DNA of 64,000 nt from Acidimicrobiales bacterium (GCA_014239555.1 JAAZYR010000009.1:1-64000), one strand, 5' to 3'; positions 27,487 through 36,386 are shown, numbered from the stretch's first letter. The notes: generated by a model not told the origin, from the sequence alone. Program-made: numbers and translations.

Positions 27487-28500
27487 TCAGGCTAAAGCTG
27501 CACAACAGGTGTTCGTCAACAACGTCGCCACAACATAAGGGTCTGCGTTGGCATTGGGACGACGATCTTCGATGTATCCCTTGCCATCCTGGGCAACCTG
27601 CCAAGGTATCCGGATCGATGCTCCTCTGTCTGAAACGCCGTAACTGAACTGGTCGAAACGCTGCGTTTCGTGTTCACCTGTTAAACGGTCTTCAATCCCA
27701 ATTCCATAACCAGCGAGGTGTTCTTCAGTTTTGCCAGGCGCGCCCATCGATTGCGCTGCGGCCTCAACCGCTTCATAACTTTCTCGCATGGTGTTGGTCG
27801 AGAAGTTGGTGTGCATTCCCGCACCGTTCCAGTCACCCTTCATGGGTTTCGCTTCGATACTGATTTCTAACCCGTGAACTTCCCCAGCGCGGTACAGCAG
27901 ATAGCGGGCCATCCACATGTGGTCGCCCACAGCAACAGTGTCGACGGGTCCAATTTGGAACTCCCACTGACCGGGCATGACCTCTGCATTGGTACCCGAG
28001 ATAGCCAACCCAGCTTCGATACACCAAGTTGTGTGTTGTTCCACAAGGTCGCGTCCGCGAATTTTTACAGCGCCAACCCCGCAGTAGTACGGGCCTTGCG
28101 GCGCTGGGAAACCTCCGACTGGAAAGCCTGCGGGCCATCCAGTAATCGGATCGAGCATCGTGTATTCCTGCTCAAGACCAAACCAAGGCTCTTGGTCGCC
28201 GTACTGCTCCAGTGCGGCTCGTGCCGCGGCACGAGTGTTGGTCGGATGCGGTGACATATCCGATGTTAAGAGGGTTTCGCAAAGAACGAGGATGTCGTTT
28301 CCCCCGCGTATCGGATCAGGGCACTGAAACACCGGCTGAAGAACAACATCAGAGTTGTCACCCGTTGCCTGGTTTGTGCTTGATCCATCAAAACCCCAAA
28401 TACCGGGGTCGTCGCCGTCACCAAGAATTTTCGTCTTGGATCGGATCTCTGCAGTCGGCTCTGTGCCGTCAATCCATATGTATTCGGCCCTATACGCCAC
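27487..28500 (-). CDS. glnII: Type II glutamine synthetase
   Basis: A 337-residue eukaryote-type (GSII) glutamine synthetase: AEYIWIDGT, ILGDGDDPGIWGFDGSST, WFGLEQEYTM, GTNAEVMPGQWEFQIGP, KGDWNGAGMHTNFST are all GSII blocks, and the length is usual. The enzyme joins ammonia to glutamate with ATP. GTG at 28500 has AGGAG eight bases upstream. It is divergent from the type I enzyme across a 245-base region. GSII occurs in actinobacteria as an extra, nitrogen-regulated enzyme. Confidence 0.95.
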   Translation of the reverse strand: MAYRAEYIWIDGTEPTAEIRSKTKILGDGDDPGIWGFDGSSTNQATGDNSDVVLQPVFQCPDPIRGGNDILVLCETLLTSDMSPHPTNTRAAARAALEQYGDQEPWFGLEQEYTMLDPITGWPAGFPVGGFPAPQGPYYCGVGAVKIRGRDLVEQHTTWCIEAGLAISGTNAEVMPGQWEFQIGPVDTVAVGDHMWMARYLLYRAGEVHGLEISIEAKPMKGDWNGAGMHTNFSTNTMRESYEAVEAAAQSMGAPGKTEEHLAGYGIGIEDRLTGEHETQRFDQFSYGVSDRGASIRIPWQVAQDGKGYIEDRRPNANADPYVVATLLTNTCCAALA

Positions 28501-28560
28501 TTTGGTTGCTCCTGATAGAGGGGCGGGGACGGAACGCAAGCTAACAATTACGAGCCCCAT

Positions 28561-28602
28561 GTCACACACTTTTTAGGGTGACAAATCAAAGATTAGTTCA
28601 CA
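28561..28602. promoter_or_regulatory. Candidate nitrogen-regulator half-sites between glnII and glnA
   Basis: The divergent region holds GTCAC (28561-28565) facing GTGAC (28578-28582), and GTTCAC about 15 bases further. GTnAC-type half-sites with such spacing are reminiscent of GlnR boxes known from actinobacteria. The match is partial and the spacing not canonical, so this is a suggestion only. Confidence 0.3.
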
Positions 28603-28745
28603 GACGCTTAGTTCTAGCCTCCTAGTCCAATTATGAACGTCATGTAAACGGAATGCTCTGAGCTTTTAATCGCGTGCACGCCGAGTCAAGAATGGGCTTA
28701 GATACTTGTGACGCTATGCGTCGAACAAGGAAAGATGACGCCAAC

Positions 28746-30077
28746 ATGGAGCGACCTCAAGACTACGTACTGCGACGGGTTGAGGAACGAGGGATCCGTT
28801 TAGTTCGCCTCTGGTTCACTGACGTCCAAGGTCAGTTGAAATCTTTCGCTATTTCTCCCGCCGAATTGGAGACCGCATTCGAAGACGGGATGATTTTTGA
28901 TGGTTCGTCAATCGACGGCTTCAGCCGGGTGCGCGAAGAAGACATGGTCGCCCGGCCGGACCCCGCAACTTTTGAACTAATGCGGTGGAGCGGCAACGAC
29001 GAAAATGCGGCACGCATGTTCTGTGACATCGAACGCACCGACGGAAGCCCGTTTCCTGGTGACTCACGACAGGTTTTACGTCGCTCAATGGAACGCGCTC
29101 ACAAAGAAGGTTTCACATTTTTCACGGCACCGGAAATGGAATACTTCCTATTTGAACCTTCGAGAAACGGGGATCCGGTACCGCTTGACCAAGGCAGCTA
29201 TTTTGACCTGACGACCGCGGACGTGGCTAGCAACATCCGTCGTCAAACGCTCACGACCTTGGAGGCGATGGGTATTCCCGTGGAGTACTCATTTCACGAG
29301 GATGCTCCAAGCCAGCATGAGATCGACCTGCGTTACACCGATGCGTTGACTATGGCCGACAACGTCATGACTTTCAGGCTTATCGTCAGAGAGATCGCGC
29401 TCGAGCACGGGGTTCACGCGACATTCATGCCAAAACCTCTGACCGGGGTGCAGGGCTCGGGAATGCACACCCATCTGTCGTTATTTCGAGATGGAGTAAA
29501 TGCGTTTTATGACCCTGAGAGCCCTGATGGGTTATCGGAAGTCGCGCGAGGTTTCATCGCTGGACTTCTGCACCATGCTCGAGAGATCACCGCGGTTACC
29601 AACCAGTTGGTGAACAGTTACAAACGACTCGTGACCGGCTACGAAGCCCCGGTGAACGTTTCGTGGGCTCGATCGAACCGGGCTGCTTTGATCCGCGTTC
29701 CAACTGCTCGAACAGGCGGCGTCGATGACACCACCCGTATTGAATACCGATCACCTGACCCGGCCTGTAATCCTTATCTGGCATTTGCAGTAATTCTTGC
29801 TGCCGGAATGAAAGGAATAGAACAGGGATACGAATTGCCTCTTGAAGCACCGCCATCAATGACCGGTTTCACTGAGCATTGGGGTTTAATCGACCAGGCT
29901 CAACTTCCCCAATCGTTGGCTGAAGCGTTAGACGAAATGGAGAAGAGTGATCTCGTTGCCGACACTCTTGGCGATCACCTCTTTAGTTGGTTCCTTCGCA
30001 ACAAACGACGGGAATGGAACGACTACAAAGCGCAAGTAACACCTTTCGAACTCGACCGGTACTACTCAAGTTTGTGA
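28746..30077 (+). CDS. glnA: Type I glutamine synthetase
   Basis: The 443-residue GSI enzyme: LWFTDVQGQLKSF near the N-terminus, MIFDGSSIDGFSR, the metal site APEMEYFLFEP, GSGMHTHLSLF, and the C-terminal KRLVTGYEAPVN and YRSPDPACNPYLA with the catalytic Arg. The adenylylation-loop Tyr typical of GSI-beta (NLYDLP) is not evident, so it may be GSI-alpha-like. Alternative starts lie at 28674 and 28716. Its stop overlaps the start of the regulator gene (TGATG). Confidence 0.93.
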   Translation: MERPQDYVLRRVEERGIRLVRLWFTDVQGQLKSFAISPAELETAFEDGMIFDGSSIDGFSRVREEDMVARPDPATFELMRWSGNDENAARMFCDIERTDGSPFPGDSRQVLRRSMERAHKEGFTFFTAPEMEYFLFEPSRNGDPVPLDQGSYFDLTTADVASNIRRQTLTTLEAMGIPVEYSFHEDAPSQHEIDLRYTDALTMADNVMTFRLIVREIALEHGVHATFMPKPLTGVQGSGMHTHLSLFRDGVNAFYDPESPDGLSEVARGFIAGLLHHAREITAVTNQLVNSYKRLVTGYEAPVNVSWARSNRAALIRVPTARTGGVDDTTRIEYRSPDPACNPYLAFAVILAAGMKGIEQGYELPLEAPPSMTGFTEHWGLIDQAQLPQSLAEALDEMEKSDLVADTLGDHLFSWFLRNKRREWNDYKAQVTPFELDRYYSSL

Positions 30078-30754
30078 TGACGGTCTTAGCGTTGTATCCG
30101 GCGGATCCTGCTCCGGAATTAGCTCAGCTTCTTGATCTAAGCGGTTTCGTTTGGAAGGGACTAGCTGAACCAAACGACGTGGAGAATCTCGAGCCTGACG
30201 AAGGGTGGGGCGGAGCAATTCTTCAAATGGGAGACGCAGGTGATGAGGGCTGGGCAATGCTGCGGGCCCTTCGTAAACGTGACGTTCCGGTATCTCCCCT
30301 CCTACTGTTAATTCGCGGAAGCGAGCTACAAGAGCTCGACATGCGCGATGAACTCTTCGATGATTTCTGTCTCGATCCGTTTCACCCACGTGAACTTGAA
30401 GCCCGGGTAAGACACATGCTCGCCTCCTCCAACCAAGGCCACTCGGGAGAGCGCATTGAACACGGGCCGTTAGTTTTGGATCTAGAAACCTACGAAGCAG
30501 TGCTTGACGGTCGGCCTCTTGATTTGACCTTCATGGAGTATGAGTTGCTCCGCTTTTTAGCAACCACCCCGGGCAGGGTTTTCACGCGAGAAATTCTGCT
30601 GAGCAGGGTCTGGGGTTACGAATATTACGGCGGGGCGCGCACTGTTGACGTTCACGTGCGCCGACTCCGCGCAAAATTTGGTGAAGAATACGCTGGCCTG
30701 ATTCACACCGTTCGAAGCGTCGGTTACCGGTTCGGCCAAGCTCGACGTCGCTAG
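30077..30754 (+). CDS. OmpR-type response regulator with atypical receiver, GlnR-like
   Basis: The 225-residue protein has a receiver-like N-terminal half and a winged-helix C-terminal half (LTFMEYELLRFLATTPGRVFTREILLSRVW is split as FMEYELLRFLATTPGRVFT and VDVHVRRLRAKFGEEY). In the receiver the phospho-acceptor Asp position reads GAILQMGD and the usual KPF reads DPFHP, so the phosphorylation residues seem absent, as in GlnR-type orphans. Coupled to glnA by a one-base overlap, it is a good candidate for a nitrogen regulator of both glutamine synthetases. Confidence 0.8.
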   Translation: MTVLALYPADPAPELAQLLDLSGFVWKGLAEPNDVENLEPDEGWGGAILQMGDAGDEGWAMLRALRKRDVPVSPLLLLIRGSELQELDMRDELFDDFCLDPFHPRELEARVRHMLASSNQGHSGERIEHGPLVLDLETYEAVLDGRPLDLTFMEYELLRFLATTPGRVFTREILLSRVWGYEYYGGARTVDVHVRRLRAKFGEEYAGLIHTVRSVGYRFGQARRR

Positions 30755-30772
30755 GTCGCGACAAATAGAAAG

Positions 30773-31012
30773 CTACCGGTTCGTCTCCACGAGACTGCTG
30801 CCTTCATGTCGTGTTTCTGCATCCTCTTTGAGGACGTTGCCAAGGAGAGCGGCAATCGCGACGAGGCTGATGGTGATTATGAACGGACTAAGCAGCAACA
30901 ACACCGCCATGACAATGCCTCCGACCATGCAGTTGATGGTAGCCAGTGCGAATTCATAGTTGCGACTTTCGACAACAAAAGTGATCGTGTCTAAGGACAA
31001 GAAATCAGTCAC
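30773..31012 (-). CDS. Small hydrophobic membrane protein
   Basis: A 79-residue protein with a hydrophobic central stretch (residues 28-60) that forms one or two transmembrane helices, and charged ends. The GTG at 31012 has an AGGGGA six bases upstream. No family is recognised. It is convergent with the regulator gene, which ends 18 bases away. Confidence 0.5.
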   Translation of the reverse strand: MTDFLSLDTITFVVESRNYEFALATINCMVGGIVMAVLLLLSPFIITISLVAIAALLGNVLKEDAETRHEGSSLVETNR

Positions 31013-31075
31013 TGGGTTCCCCTGATCTGCTTATGCAAGAATCATTTCGCTGTCTGGCTATGGGAGCTGGGCCCT

Positions 31076-31693
31076 TTGAAAGTTGGATTTATGTCATACA
31101 TGGTCTTTTCGGTTGGTTCTGCTGATTGGAGTCACATCGGAAATATGGCGCCACTTGTGAAAGAGAAACTCGGGGCTCTAGGTTCGTCTCGTGTTACTTC
31201 ATCAATGATTCTGACCGGTGACCTTGCGGGTGCAGGTATCGCTACTTCGACGTGGGATTCGGTTGACGCAAGCATTGCTGGACGAGCAGCTCTCTATAAC
31301 GACCCCGAAGCTCAGGCTGTTTTCGGTGCAGCTGGTTGGACCCCAATGGCGCTGAATATAGGACAGGTCCTAGGGGAATTTGGAGATGGCGAAGGCGCAT
31401 ATTCGGTCGGTGTCTCGGCGGTATCGACAAACCATGACCCAGCTCAGAATGAGCTGTTAAGTGACATGGTGTGGGGCGTTGCGTCGAATCACGGTGTGAA
31501 CGGAATGCGGAGTGTGCGAGCGATCGCTGCTGGGGACCAGACCGGCTCCTACCTCAATATTTTTTACACCGATTCCGTTGATGGGTATTTAGCTGCTTCA
31601 GCAGAATTGGGTCAGAGCGCCGATTTCATTGGTTTCATGGCGGACAATGGTGGTCGCATCACCGGTCGATCGATCAATAGAACGATGGGCTGA
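31076..31693 (+). CDS. Unknown protein with internal duplication
   Basis: A 205-residue protein made of two related halves: the segment GDLAGAGIATSTWDSVDASI in the first half lines up with GDQTGSYLNIFYTDSVDGYL in the second, in both followed by A-x-x-A-x-L. The pattern of strands and helices suggests a duplicated dimeric alpha/beta barrel, like NIPSNAP or ABM-type folds. No function is assigned. The TTG at 31076 is preceded by a purine-rich stretch (GGGAG at 14 bases) and is uncertain; the ATG at 31091 is an alternative. Confidence 0.6.
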   Translation: MKVGFMSYMVFSVGSADWSHIGNMAPLVKEKLGALGSSRVTSSMILTGDLAGAGIATSTWDSVDASIAGRAALYNDPEAQAVFGAAGWTPMALNIGQVLGEFGDGEGAYSVGVSAVSTNHDPAQNELLSDMVWGVASNHGVNGMRSVRAIAAGDQTGSYLNIFYTDSVDGYLAASAELGQSADFIGFMADNGGRITGRSINRTMG

Positions 31694-31900
31694 CATGACA
31701 GAGGACTGAACTGGCTGGGACCTACCTGACGTCAAGGGCGACGTCTATTTCCACAGGGTGGGCTCTGCCAGTGACAGTCGTGGCGAGGTCAACAGGGAAT
31801 CTGCCGTCGGCACCAAATGCTGAACTCTTGAGCAGTCGTAGTTATCGACGCATGACCCACTTTGTCGACTGACGGCCGTTACCTGCAGGCCATTACAGCC
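31694..31900. other. Convergent intergenic region, about 200 bases, no gene seen
   Basis: Between the end of the duplicated-domain gene and the end of the RidA gene. No frame of useful length, no tRNA and no strong hairpin were found. Confidence 0.6.
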
Positions 31901-32251
31901 TCAGGACTTTGTGACGTGAGCTATCGCCTCGATTTCGACGAGCGCACCGAGGGGCAGGGCTTTCACCGCGATAGCCGAGCGCGACGGCCGGTGATCACCA
32001 AATATCTCGGCATATGTGGCATTCACCACTCCGAAATTTTCGATATCGGTCATAAACACGGTGCACTTCACTACGTGCTCCAACGTCAAGTCGTTTTGCG
32101 CCAGCACAGCTTTGACATTGCTGAGAGCTTGAGATGTCTGATTCTCAACTCCCTCAGCTAATGAACCGTCAGCAATGCCGACTTGGCCCGACACGAATAA
32201 CAAATCACCTGCGCGATACGACGCCGAGTAGTGGGCAACGGGTTTAGACAC
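31901..32251 (-). CDS. RidA family reactive-intermediate deaminase
   Basis: A 116-residue RidA/YjgF-like protein with the family blocks LLFVSGQVGIA, ALSNVKAVLAQNDLTLEHVVKCTVFMTDIENF (split here by sense: VKCTVFMTDI) and the Arg-bearing RPSRSAIAVKALPLGALVEIE. RidA hydrolyses 2-aminoacrylate and other imines. It lies 42 bases after the molybdenum hydroxylase gene on the same strand and may be co-transcribed, which hints at removal of a reactive product or at catabolic use. Confidence 0.88.
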   Translation of the reverse strand: MSKPVAHYSASYRAGDLLFVSGQVGIADGSLAEGVENQTSQALSNVKAVLAQNDLTLEHVVKCTVFMTDIENFGVVNATYAEIFGDHRPSRSAIAVKALPLGALVEIEAIAHVTKS

Positions 32252-32293
32252 GGATTACCTCCATCGGGAGAACGCTAGTCCTTCTAGGGATCG

Positions 32294-33847
32294 TTATCCG
32301 GTGGGTAATTCAACGGGACAACCTTTATGCAACCAGGTAGCAGCTGCAACAGCAGCAAATACTGCGTCTCCCACAGGGCGAACTTCTCCTTGGCCAACTG
32401 AACTGACCTCAATATTGGGGCTATCGGAGGATCGGAGCACCCCAAATGAACGAATGGTGAGGTCGTGCACTTCTCCTTGCATGTCCACAGCAAGACTCTC
32501 TGAGGTAACCCAGCTGTATCCCATATGTGCAGCGCCGATGCAGTAACTCCGGAGCATTACCCAATCGAGTGGTTGTCCACCATCCACTTCGATGCAAACG
32601 GAGCCGTCAATTATTTCAGCTTTTGCTCGTCCCCCGGACGGTGATTCCACCCACCGGGCTTCACCATCAAGAGACGCTCGCAACATTTCGGCTTCCGCCC
32701 ATCCGGCGCCACGCAGAGATAACGAGGTAGGGGGTCCAGGAATAACTATTTCTTCAATCTGGCAGTCAGGCAGGACTCTGTGAATGACCTCAGCAATTCC
32801 TGGAGTGTTCGCTACTCGCACTATGCCACTGCCATCGCGACGCAAACCTGCCGCAATTGGAGGTCGTTTCGACCCGTACTGAACGGTGTCTTCACGCGAC
32901 CATAAAACTCGGATGGGTACTCCATGCTCACGAGCGAGATCTCGGGCGACGTCGACAACATCACTGCCCGTTTTGCCACCGAAGGCACCTCCGTTCGCGA
33001 TCGGGTCAGCTGATTCCCCCTCAGGAGGGCACCACGAAGCGTCAGTTTCGAGATACGCAGGCTCAACCCATCTGGTTCGTAGCGCCACATCCCAATCACC
33101 GTCAGGCAGCTCGAGCGGAAGGGGCGCTTCGAGGCTGGTACGCCGTCCTTGAATCTTTCCGGCGTTCTCACGCGCCCCGTGAAGGCTGGTCGCGGTGACC
33201 CAACCGGTGCCACTTCGGACTGCTACCAACGAGTCGGCAGGGGTGTTGTCATCAGCGAAACCACCATGGCCCAGAACTGCATGAGGGCCAATGGTTTGAG
33301 GTGTTCCTGTCTCAATAGTCGCTTGTTGACTAGCAGCGTCAAGGTCGCGACCTGGAAAGTTTACTGCGACCTCTGCTGCGGCTTCTCGGATGGTTTGCCA
33401 GCCGGTACATCGGCACAAGTGCGCCGAAAGCGCCCGATCCACGGTTTCTCTGAGACCCAGATCAGCTCCTTTGCGTTCATGCCCAACGAAGCGGCACACA
33501 ATGCCGGGAGTGCAGAACCCACATTGGGCGGCGCCATGCGCGACGAACGCATCGGACCATCGTCGCCGTTCTTGCTCGGTCAGTCCATCCACAGTGGTGA
33601 CGGTTCGGCCAGCTACCCGTCTAAGGGGAGTCACACAAGCAACCCGGGGAGAGTCGTCAATCAAGACAGTGCAACAACCGCACTGGCCTTGAGGACTGCA
33701 CCCGTCCTTCACCGATCGGACGCCTAGATGGTCACGAAGAGCCCCCAGCAAGCTCCCGCCATCGTCATCGACGTCAACGTCGTGGCCATCGAGTTCAAAC
33801 TTAATGATTCGTTCGATGCGACTACCTCCAACGGCGATAAGCCCCAA
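32294..33847 (-). CDS. Compact fused xanthine dehydrogenase-family molybdenum hydroxylase
   Basis: A 517-residue fusion. Residues 1-165 form the 2Fe-2S small subunit with both cluster motifs: C in DGCSPQGQCGCC then C, and CGFCTPG with HLCRCTGW. The remaining 340 residues hold only parts of the molybdopterin large subunit: GGAFGGKTGSDV, RVLWSREDTVQYGSKRPP, LRGAGWAEAEM and a C-terminal VGQGEVRPVGDA where the catalytic Glu would be. The usual large subunit is about 750 residues, so it is strongly reduced. The TTG at 33847 is weak; a GGAGGT lies shortly inside the frame. Confidence 0.72.
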   Translation of the reverse strand: MGLIAVGGSRIERIIKFELDGHDVDVDDDGGSLLGALRDHLGVRSVKDGCSPQGQCGCCTVLIDDSPRVACVTPLRRVAGRTVTTVDGLTEQERRRWSDAFVAHGAAQCGFCTPGIVCRFVGHERKGADLGLRETVDRALSAHLCRCTGWQTIREAAAEVAVNFPGRDLDAASQQATIETGTPQTIGPHAVLGHGGFADDNTPADSLVAVRSGTGWVTATSLHGARENAGKIQGRRTSLEAPLPLELPDGDWDVALRTRWVEPAYLETDASWCPPEGESADPIANGGAFGGKTGSDVVDVARDLAREHGVPIRVLWSREDTVQYGSKRPPIAAGLRRDGSGIVRVANTPGIAEVIHRVLPDCQIEEIVIPGPPTSLSLRGAGWAEAEMLRASLDGEARWVESPSGGRAKAEIIDGSVCIEVDGGQPLDWVMLRSYCIGAAHMGYSWVTSESLAVDMQGEVHDLTIRSFGVLRSSDSPNIEVSSVGQGEVRPVGDAVFAAVAAATWLHKGCPVELPTG

Positions 33848-33899
33848 CGCTTCAGATGAGACTCCAGTTCAGACTACGTTCCAAGGAGTGGATCACCAT

Positions 33900-34775
33900 A
33901 TGTGGAACCCCCATACGATCTCTCGCAGAGGTTTTTTCACGCTAGCCGCCGGCGGTTTTTCTGCTGCCGCTGTTCTCGCCGCATGCGGAAGCCCAGAAAA
34001 ACAAGACCCCGGTGTGCGGGCGGCTTCAAAATGGTTCTCTGATCAGACCATCGTCAGCAGTCAAGGACCGCAACGGACTATCTGGTCGTTCTCCGACGAA
34101 GATGGCAACCTTGGAGGTCTCTCGCCGAAATTTATTGACGTCGAAGTGGCCGATGCTGATGGTCGCTCGGTCTATCAAACAACGGTCAGTCGTCACGTCG
34201 ATGGCGTGGCGATGCCCTACTACCCCGTCATCGTTCCGTTCCAAACGGCCAGCGCGCACGAGTTCCGGTTCGATTTAGGCAAACAAGGAAGCTACGTCGG
34301 ATACGCCATTCCGGGGCAACGATCTAGCAGCACCATTATCTGGCCAGGGGACCGCTTTCCGTCACTCCGAACTCCAACGGCTGCGAACTCCAGCGGGGTC
34401 AATCCGATGTGTACCCGCTCCCCTTTTTGCCCATTTCATACAATCTCGCTCGATGATTCCTTAGCTTCCCAAAACGCTACGTTGCTGATTGTGAGCACTC
34501 CCGCGTTCTGCGGAACAAAGTGGATGTGCGGACCTGTCCTTGAAAACTTGGTCGACCATGTTGATAACGGCATAAAAGGGCTCGATGTGATCCACGCGGA
34601 GGTGTACGCGAATCCTTCATCAGACGATTTGGGTCCGTTATCTCCGTTGGTGGTAGCTGCGGGTGTTAGCTATGAGCCGTTTATGTTTCTCATTGATGAA
34701 CTCGGCGTTGTTCTTAGGCGCCTCGATCACATATGGGACAACGCTGAACTGCGCGAGCTTTTATCCCTGGTGTGA
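33900..34775 (+). CDS. Tat-exported lipoprotein, possible thioredoxin-like fold
   Basis: A 291-residue protein with a Tat signal (SRRGFFTLAAGGFSAAAVLA) and a lipobox (LAAC, Cys near residue 28). AAGGAG lies 11 bases before the ATG at 33900. The mature part has an immunoglobulin-like first half and a second half with two cysteine pairs, CTRSPFCPFH and FCGTKWMCG; LIVSTPAFCGTKWMCGP resembles a thioredoxin/SCO-like start of a strand followed by a redox motif C-x5-C. A redox or metal-delivery role outside the membrane is inferred. Confidence 0.7.
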   Translation: MWNPHTISRRGFFTLAAGGFSAAAVLAACGSPEKQDPGVRAASKWFSDQTIVSSQGPQRTIWSFSDEDGNLGGLSPKFIDVEVADADGRSVYQTTVSRHVDGVAMPYYPVIVPFQTASAHEFRFDLGKQGSYVGYAIPGQRSSSTIIWPGDRFPSLRTPTAANSSGVNPMCTRSPFCPFHTISLDDSLASQNATLLIVSTPAFCGTKWMCGPVLENLVDHVDNGIKGLDVIHAEVYANPSSDDLGPLSPLVVAAGVSYEPFMFLIDELGVVLRRLDHIWDNAELRELLSLV

Positions 34776-34798
34776 TTTGCCAAACAGCTAACTAAGGC

Positions 34799-35119
34799 TC
34801 AACTAAACGAGCTGCCGCACCCACATGTTCGTTGTGCGTTCGGGTTATCAATGGCGAAACCGGAACCCATCAAGCCATCTTTGAAGTCCAGGGTGGCTCC
34901 CTCGAGAAGCTGAGCGCTCATCGGATCGGAAACCACTCGCACCTCGCCGAAGAATTGCGACATGTCATCAGCTTCTGTTTCGCTATCAAAAAACATTTCG
35001 TAGCTATAGCCCGAACAGCCTCCAGGCCGCACGGCGACTCGGAGAGCTAGATCGGCCTCACCTTCGGCTTCGATCAATTCCTTTACTTTTTCTGCAGCAA
35101 AGTCAGTAATAGTAATCAT
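34799..35119 (-). CDS. IscA/ErpA-type iron-sulfur insertion protein
   Basis: A 106-residue A-type carrier with the three cluster-binding cysteines in PGGCSGYSYEM and the C-terminal TCGCGSSFS. These proteins deliver Fe-S clusters to apoenzymes. ATG at 35119 has GGAGG seven bases upstream. It is divergent from the Mrp gene, so two Fe-S maturation genes share one control region. Several likely clients lie in the window (WhiB proteins, the molybdenum hydroxylase). Confidence 0.9.
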   Translation of the reverse strand: MITITDFAAEKVKELIEAEGEADLALRVAVRPGGCSGYSYEMFFDSETEADDMSQFFGEVRVVSDPMSAQLLEGATLDFKDGLMGSGFAIDNPNAQRTCGCGSSFS

Positions 35120-35204
35120 GAGACAACCTCCGAGTCTGACTAACGCCATTGTAGCCACCGATTACTAGTGGATCACAGGTGACACCATAACTAGCCTTAT
35201 AAGA

Positions 35205-36377
35205 GTGAGCGAAAGATCAGCCAACGACGAACGAATCATCGCTGTTCTTCGTGACGTGATGGACCCTGAACTCCACGACAACATCGTGGATTTAGGCATG
35301 GTCAGATCCGCGTATCTGGAAGATCGAACAGCTCACGTAATGATCGCGTTAACCACTGCCGGCTGTCCCTTGCGTGCAACCATAAAACGAGACTGCGAAT
35401 CTCGGGTCAGTTCTTTATCTGGCATAGACAACGTCCAACTTCATTGGGACGAATTAACGCCCGAAGAGCGGAGCCGCGCAATGGAGCGGGCTCGCTCTCA
35501 TGCTCGAACATCGGCGGCCCCGACGCAGATACCGGCAAGAACGCGAGTGATCTCAGTAGCGTCGGGAAAGGGTGGCGTCGGCAAGTCATCGGTCACGGTC
35601 AACTTGGCGTCAGCGTTCGCGTCGCAAGGGTTCATCGTTGGAATACTCGACGCCGACATTTGGGGTTTTAGCGTTCCCAGAATGCTTGGTGTCGACTCTC
35701 GGCTTGGTGCTCGTCCGGCAAATTCGGGCGAGGAGAAAGGGAAAATTATTCCCGTTGAACGCCGAGAGGGCAACGGGTTAATCAAGTTGGTCTCCACGGG
35801 ATTGATGGTTGATACAGAAGAAACAGCGCTTATGTGGAGAGGCTTGATGCTCGCAAAGGCACTTGAGCAATTTCTTCATGACGTCGACTGGGGCGAACTG
35901 GATTACCTACTCATCGACATGCCACCCGGCACCGGAGACGTACAAATGGCTTTGGCACGTTTGTTGCCTCAAGCCCAGATGCTTGTGATAACCACTCCAG
36001 CTCTCAACGCCCAAAAGGTCGCCGTTCGGGTGGCAGATATGGCTAGACGCAGCCACATGCCAGTGCTGGGAGTCATCGAAAATATGTCTGCTTTCGTGAC
36101 TCCCGATGGAAAATCGTGGGCTCTTTTCGGCGAAGGGGGTGGCCAACGATTAGCAGAAGAGATCAACGTCCCATTGTTGGGTTCAATTCCTCTTGAGCCC
36201 GCGGTATCCAGCGGAGGCGACAACGGCCGGCCCGTCGCGTTAGATGGTGGGCCAGCCGGGGAAGCGTTCCAAAACATTGCTTCACAGATTGTCAACGAAA
36301 TTTTTCCTCCAGTAAATATGGAGGAGTGCTCAGCCTCGTCCATGGCTGAAGTGTCAGTCACTCTCAGAAGTGACTGA
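35205..36377 (+). CDS. mrp: Mrp/ApbC-type Fe-S cluster carrier ATPase
   Basis: The 390-residue protein has an N-terminal MIP18/DUF59 domain (VMDPELHDNIVDLGMV at residues 17-32) joined to a Mrp/NBP35 ATPase domain with the deviant Walker A SGKGGVGKSS at about residue 118, DMPPGTGDVQMAL, and a metal-binding region in the C-terminal part. The CxxC of many Mrp proteins is not evident: the corresponding region reads VIENMSAFVTPDG, so it may hold clusters differently. The start is GTG at 35205. Confidence 0.9.
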   Translation: MSERSANDERIIAVLRDVMDPELHDNIVDLGMVRSAYLEDRTAHVMIALTTAGCPLRATIKRDCESRVSSLSGIDNVQLHWDELTPEERSRAMERARSHARTSAAPTQIPARTRVISVASGKGGVGKSSVTVNLASAFASQGFIVGILDADIWGFSVPRMLGVDSRLGARPANSGEEKGKIIPVERREGNGLIKLVSTGLMVDTEETALMWRGLMLAKALEQFLHDVDWGELDYLLIDMPPGTGDVQMALARLLPQAQMLVITTPALNAQKVAVRVADMARRSHMPVLGVIENMSAFVTPDGKSWALFGEGGGQRLAEEINVPLLGSIPLEPAVSSGGDNGRPVALDGGPAGEAFQNIASQIVNEIFPPVNMEECSASSMAEVSVTLRSD

Positions 36378-36386
36378 CATCCACCG

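Noticed and set aside
31694..31900. A search for a UGA-interrupted selenoprotein in this gap
   Set aside because: Neither strand shows a Cys-x-x-UGA or UGA-x-x-Cys context with a following hairpin, so no selenoprotein call is made.
33149..33727. A 192-residue plus-strand frame opposite the molybdenum hydroxylase
   Set aside because: The minus strand has intact Fe-S cysteine motifs in the same region; the opposite frame has none.
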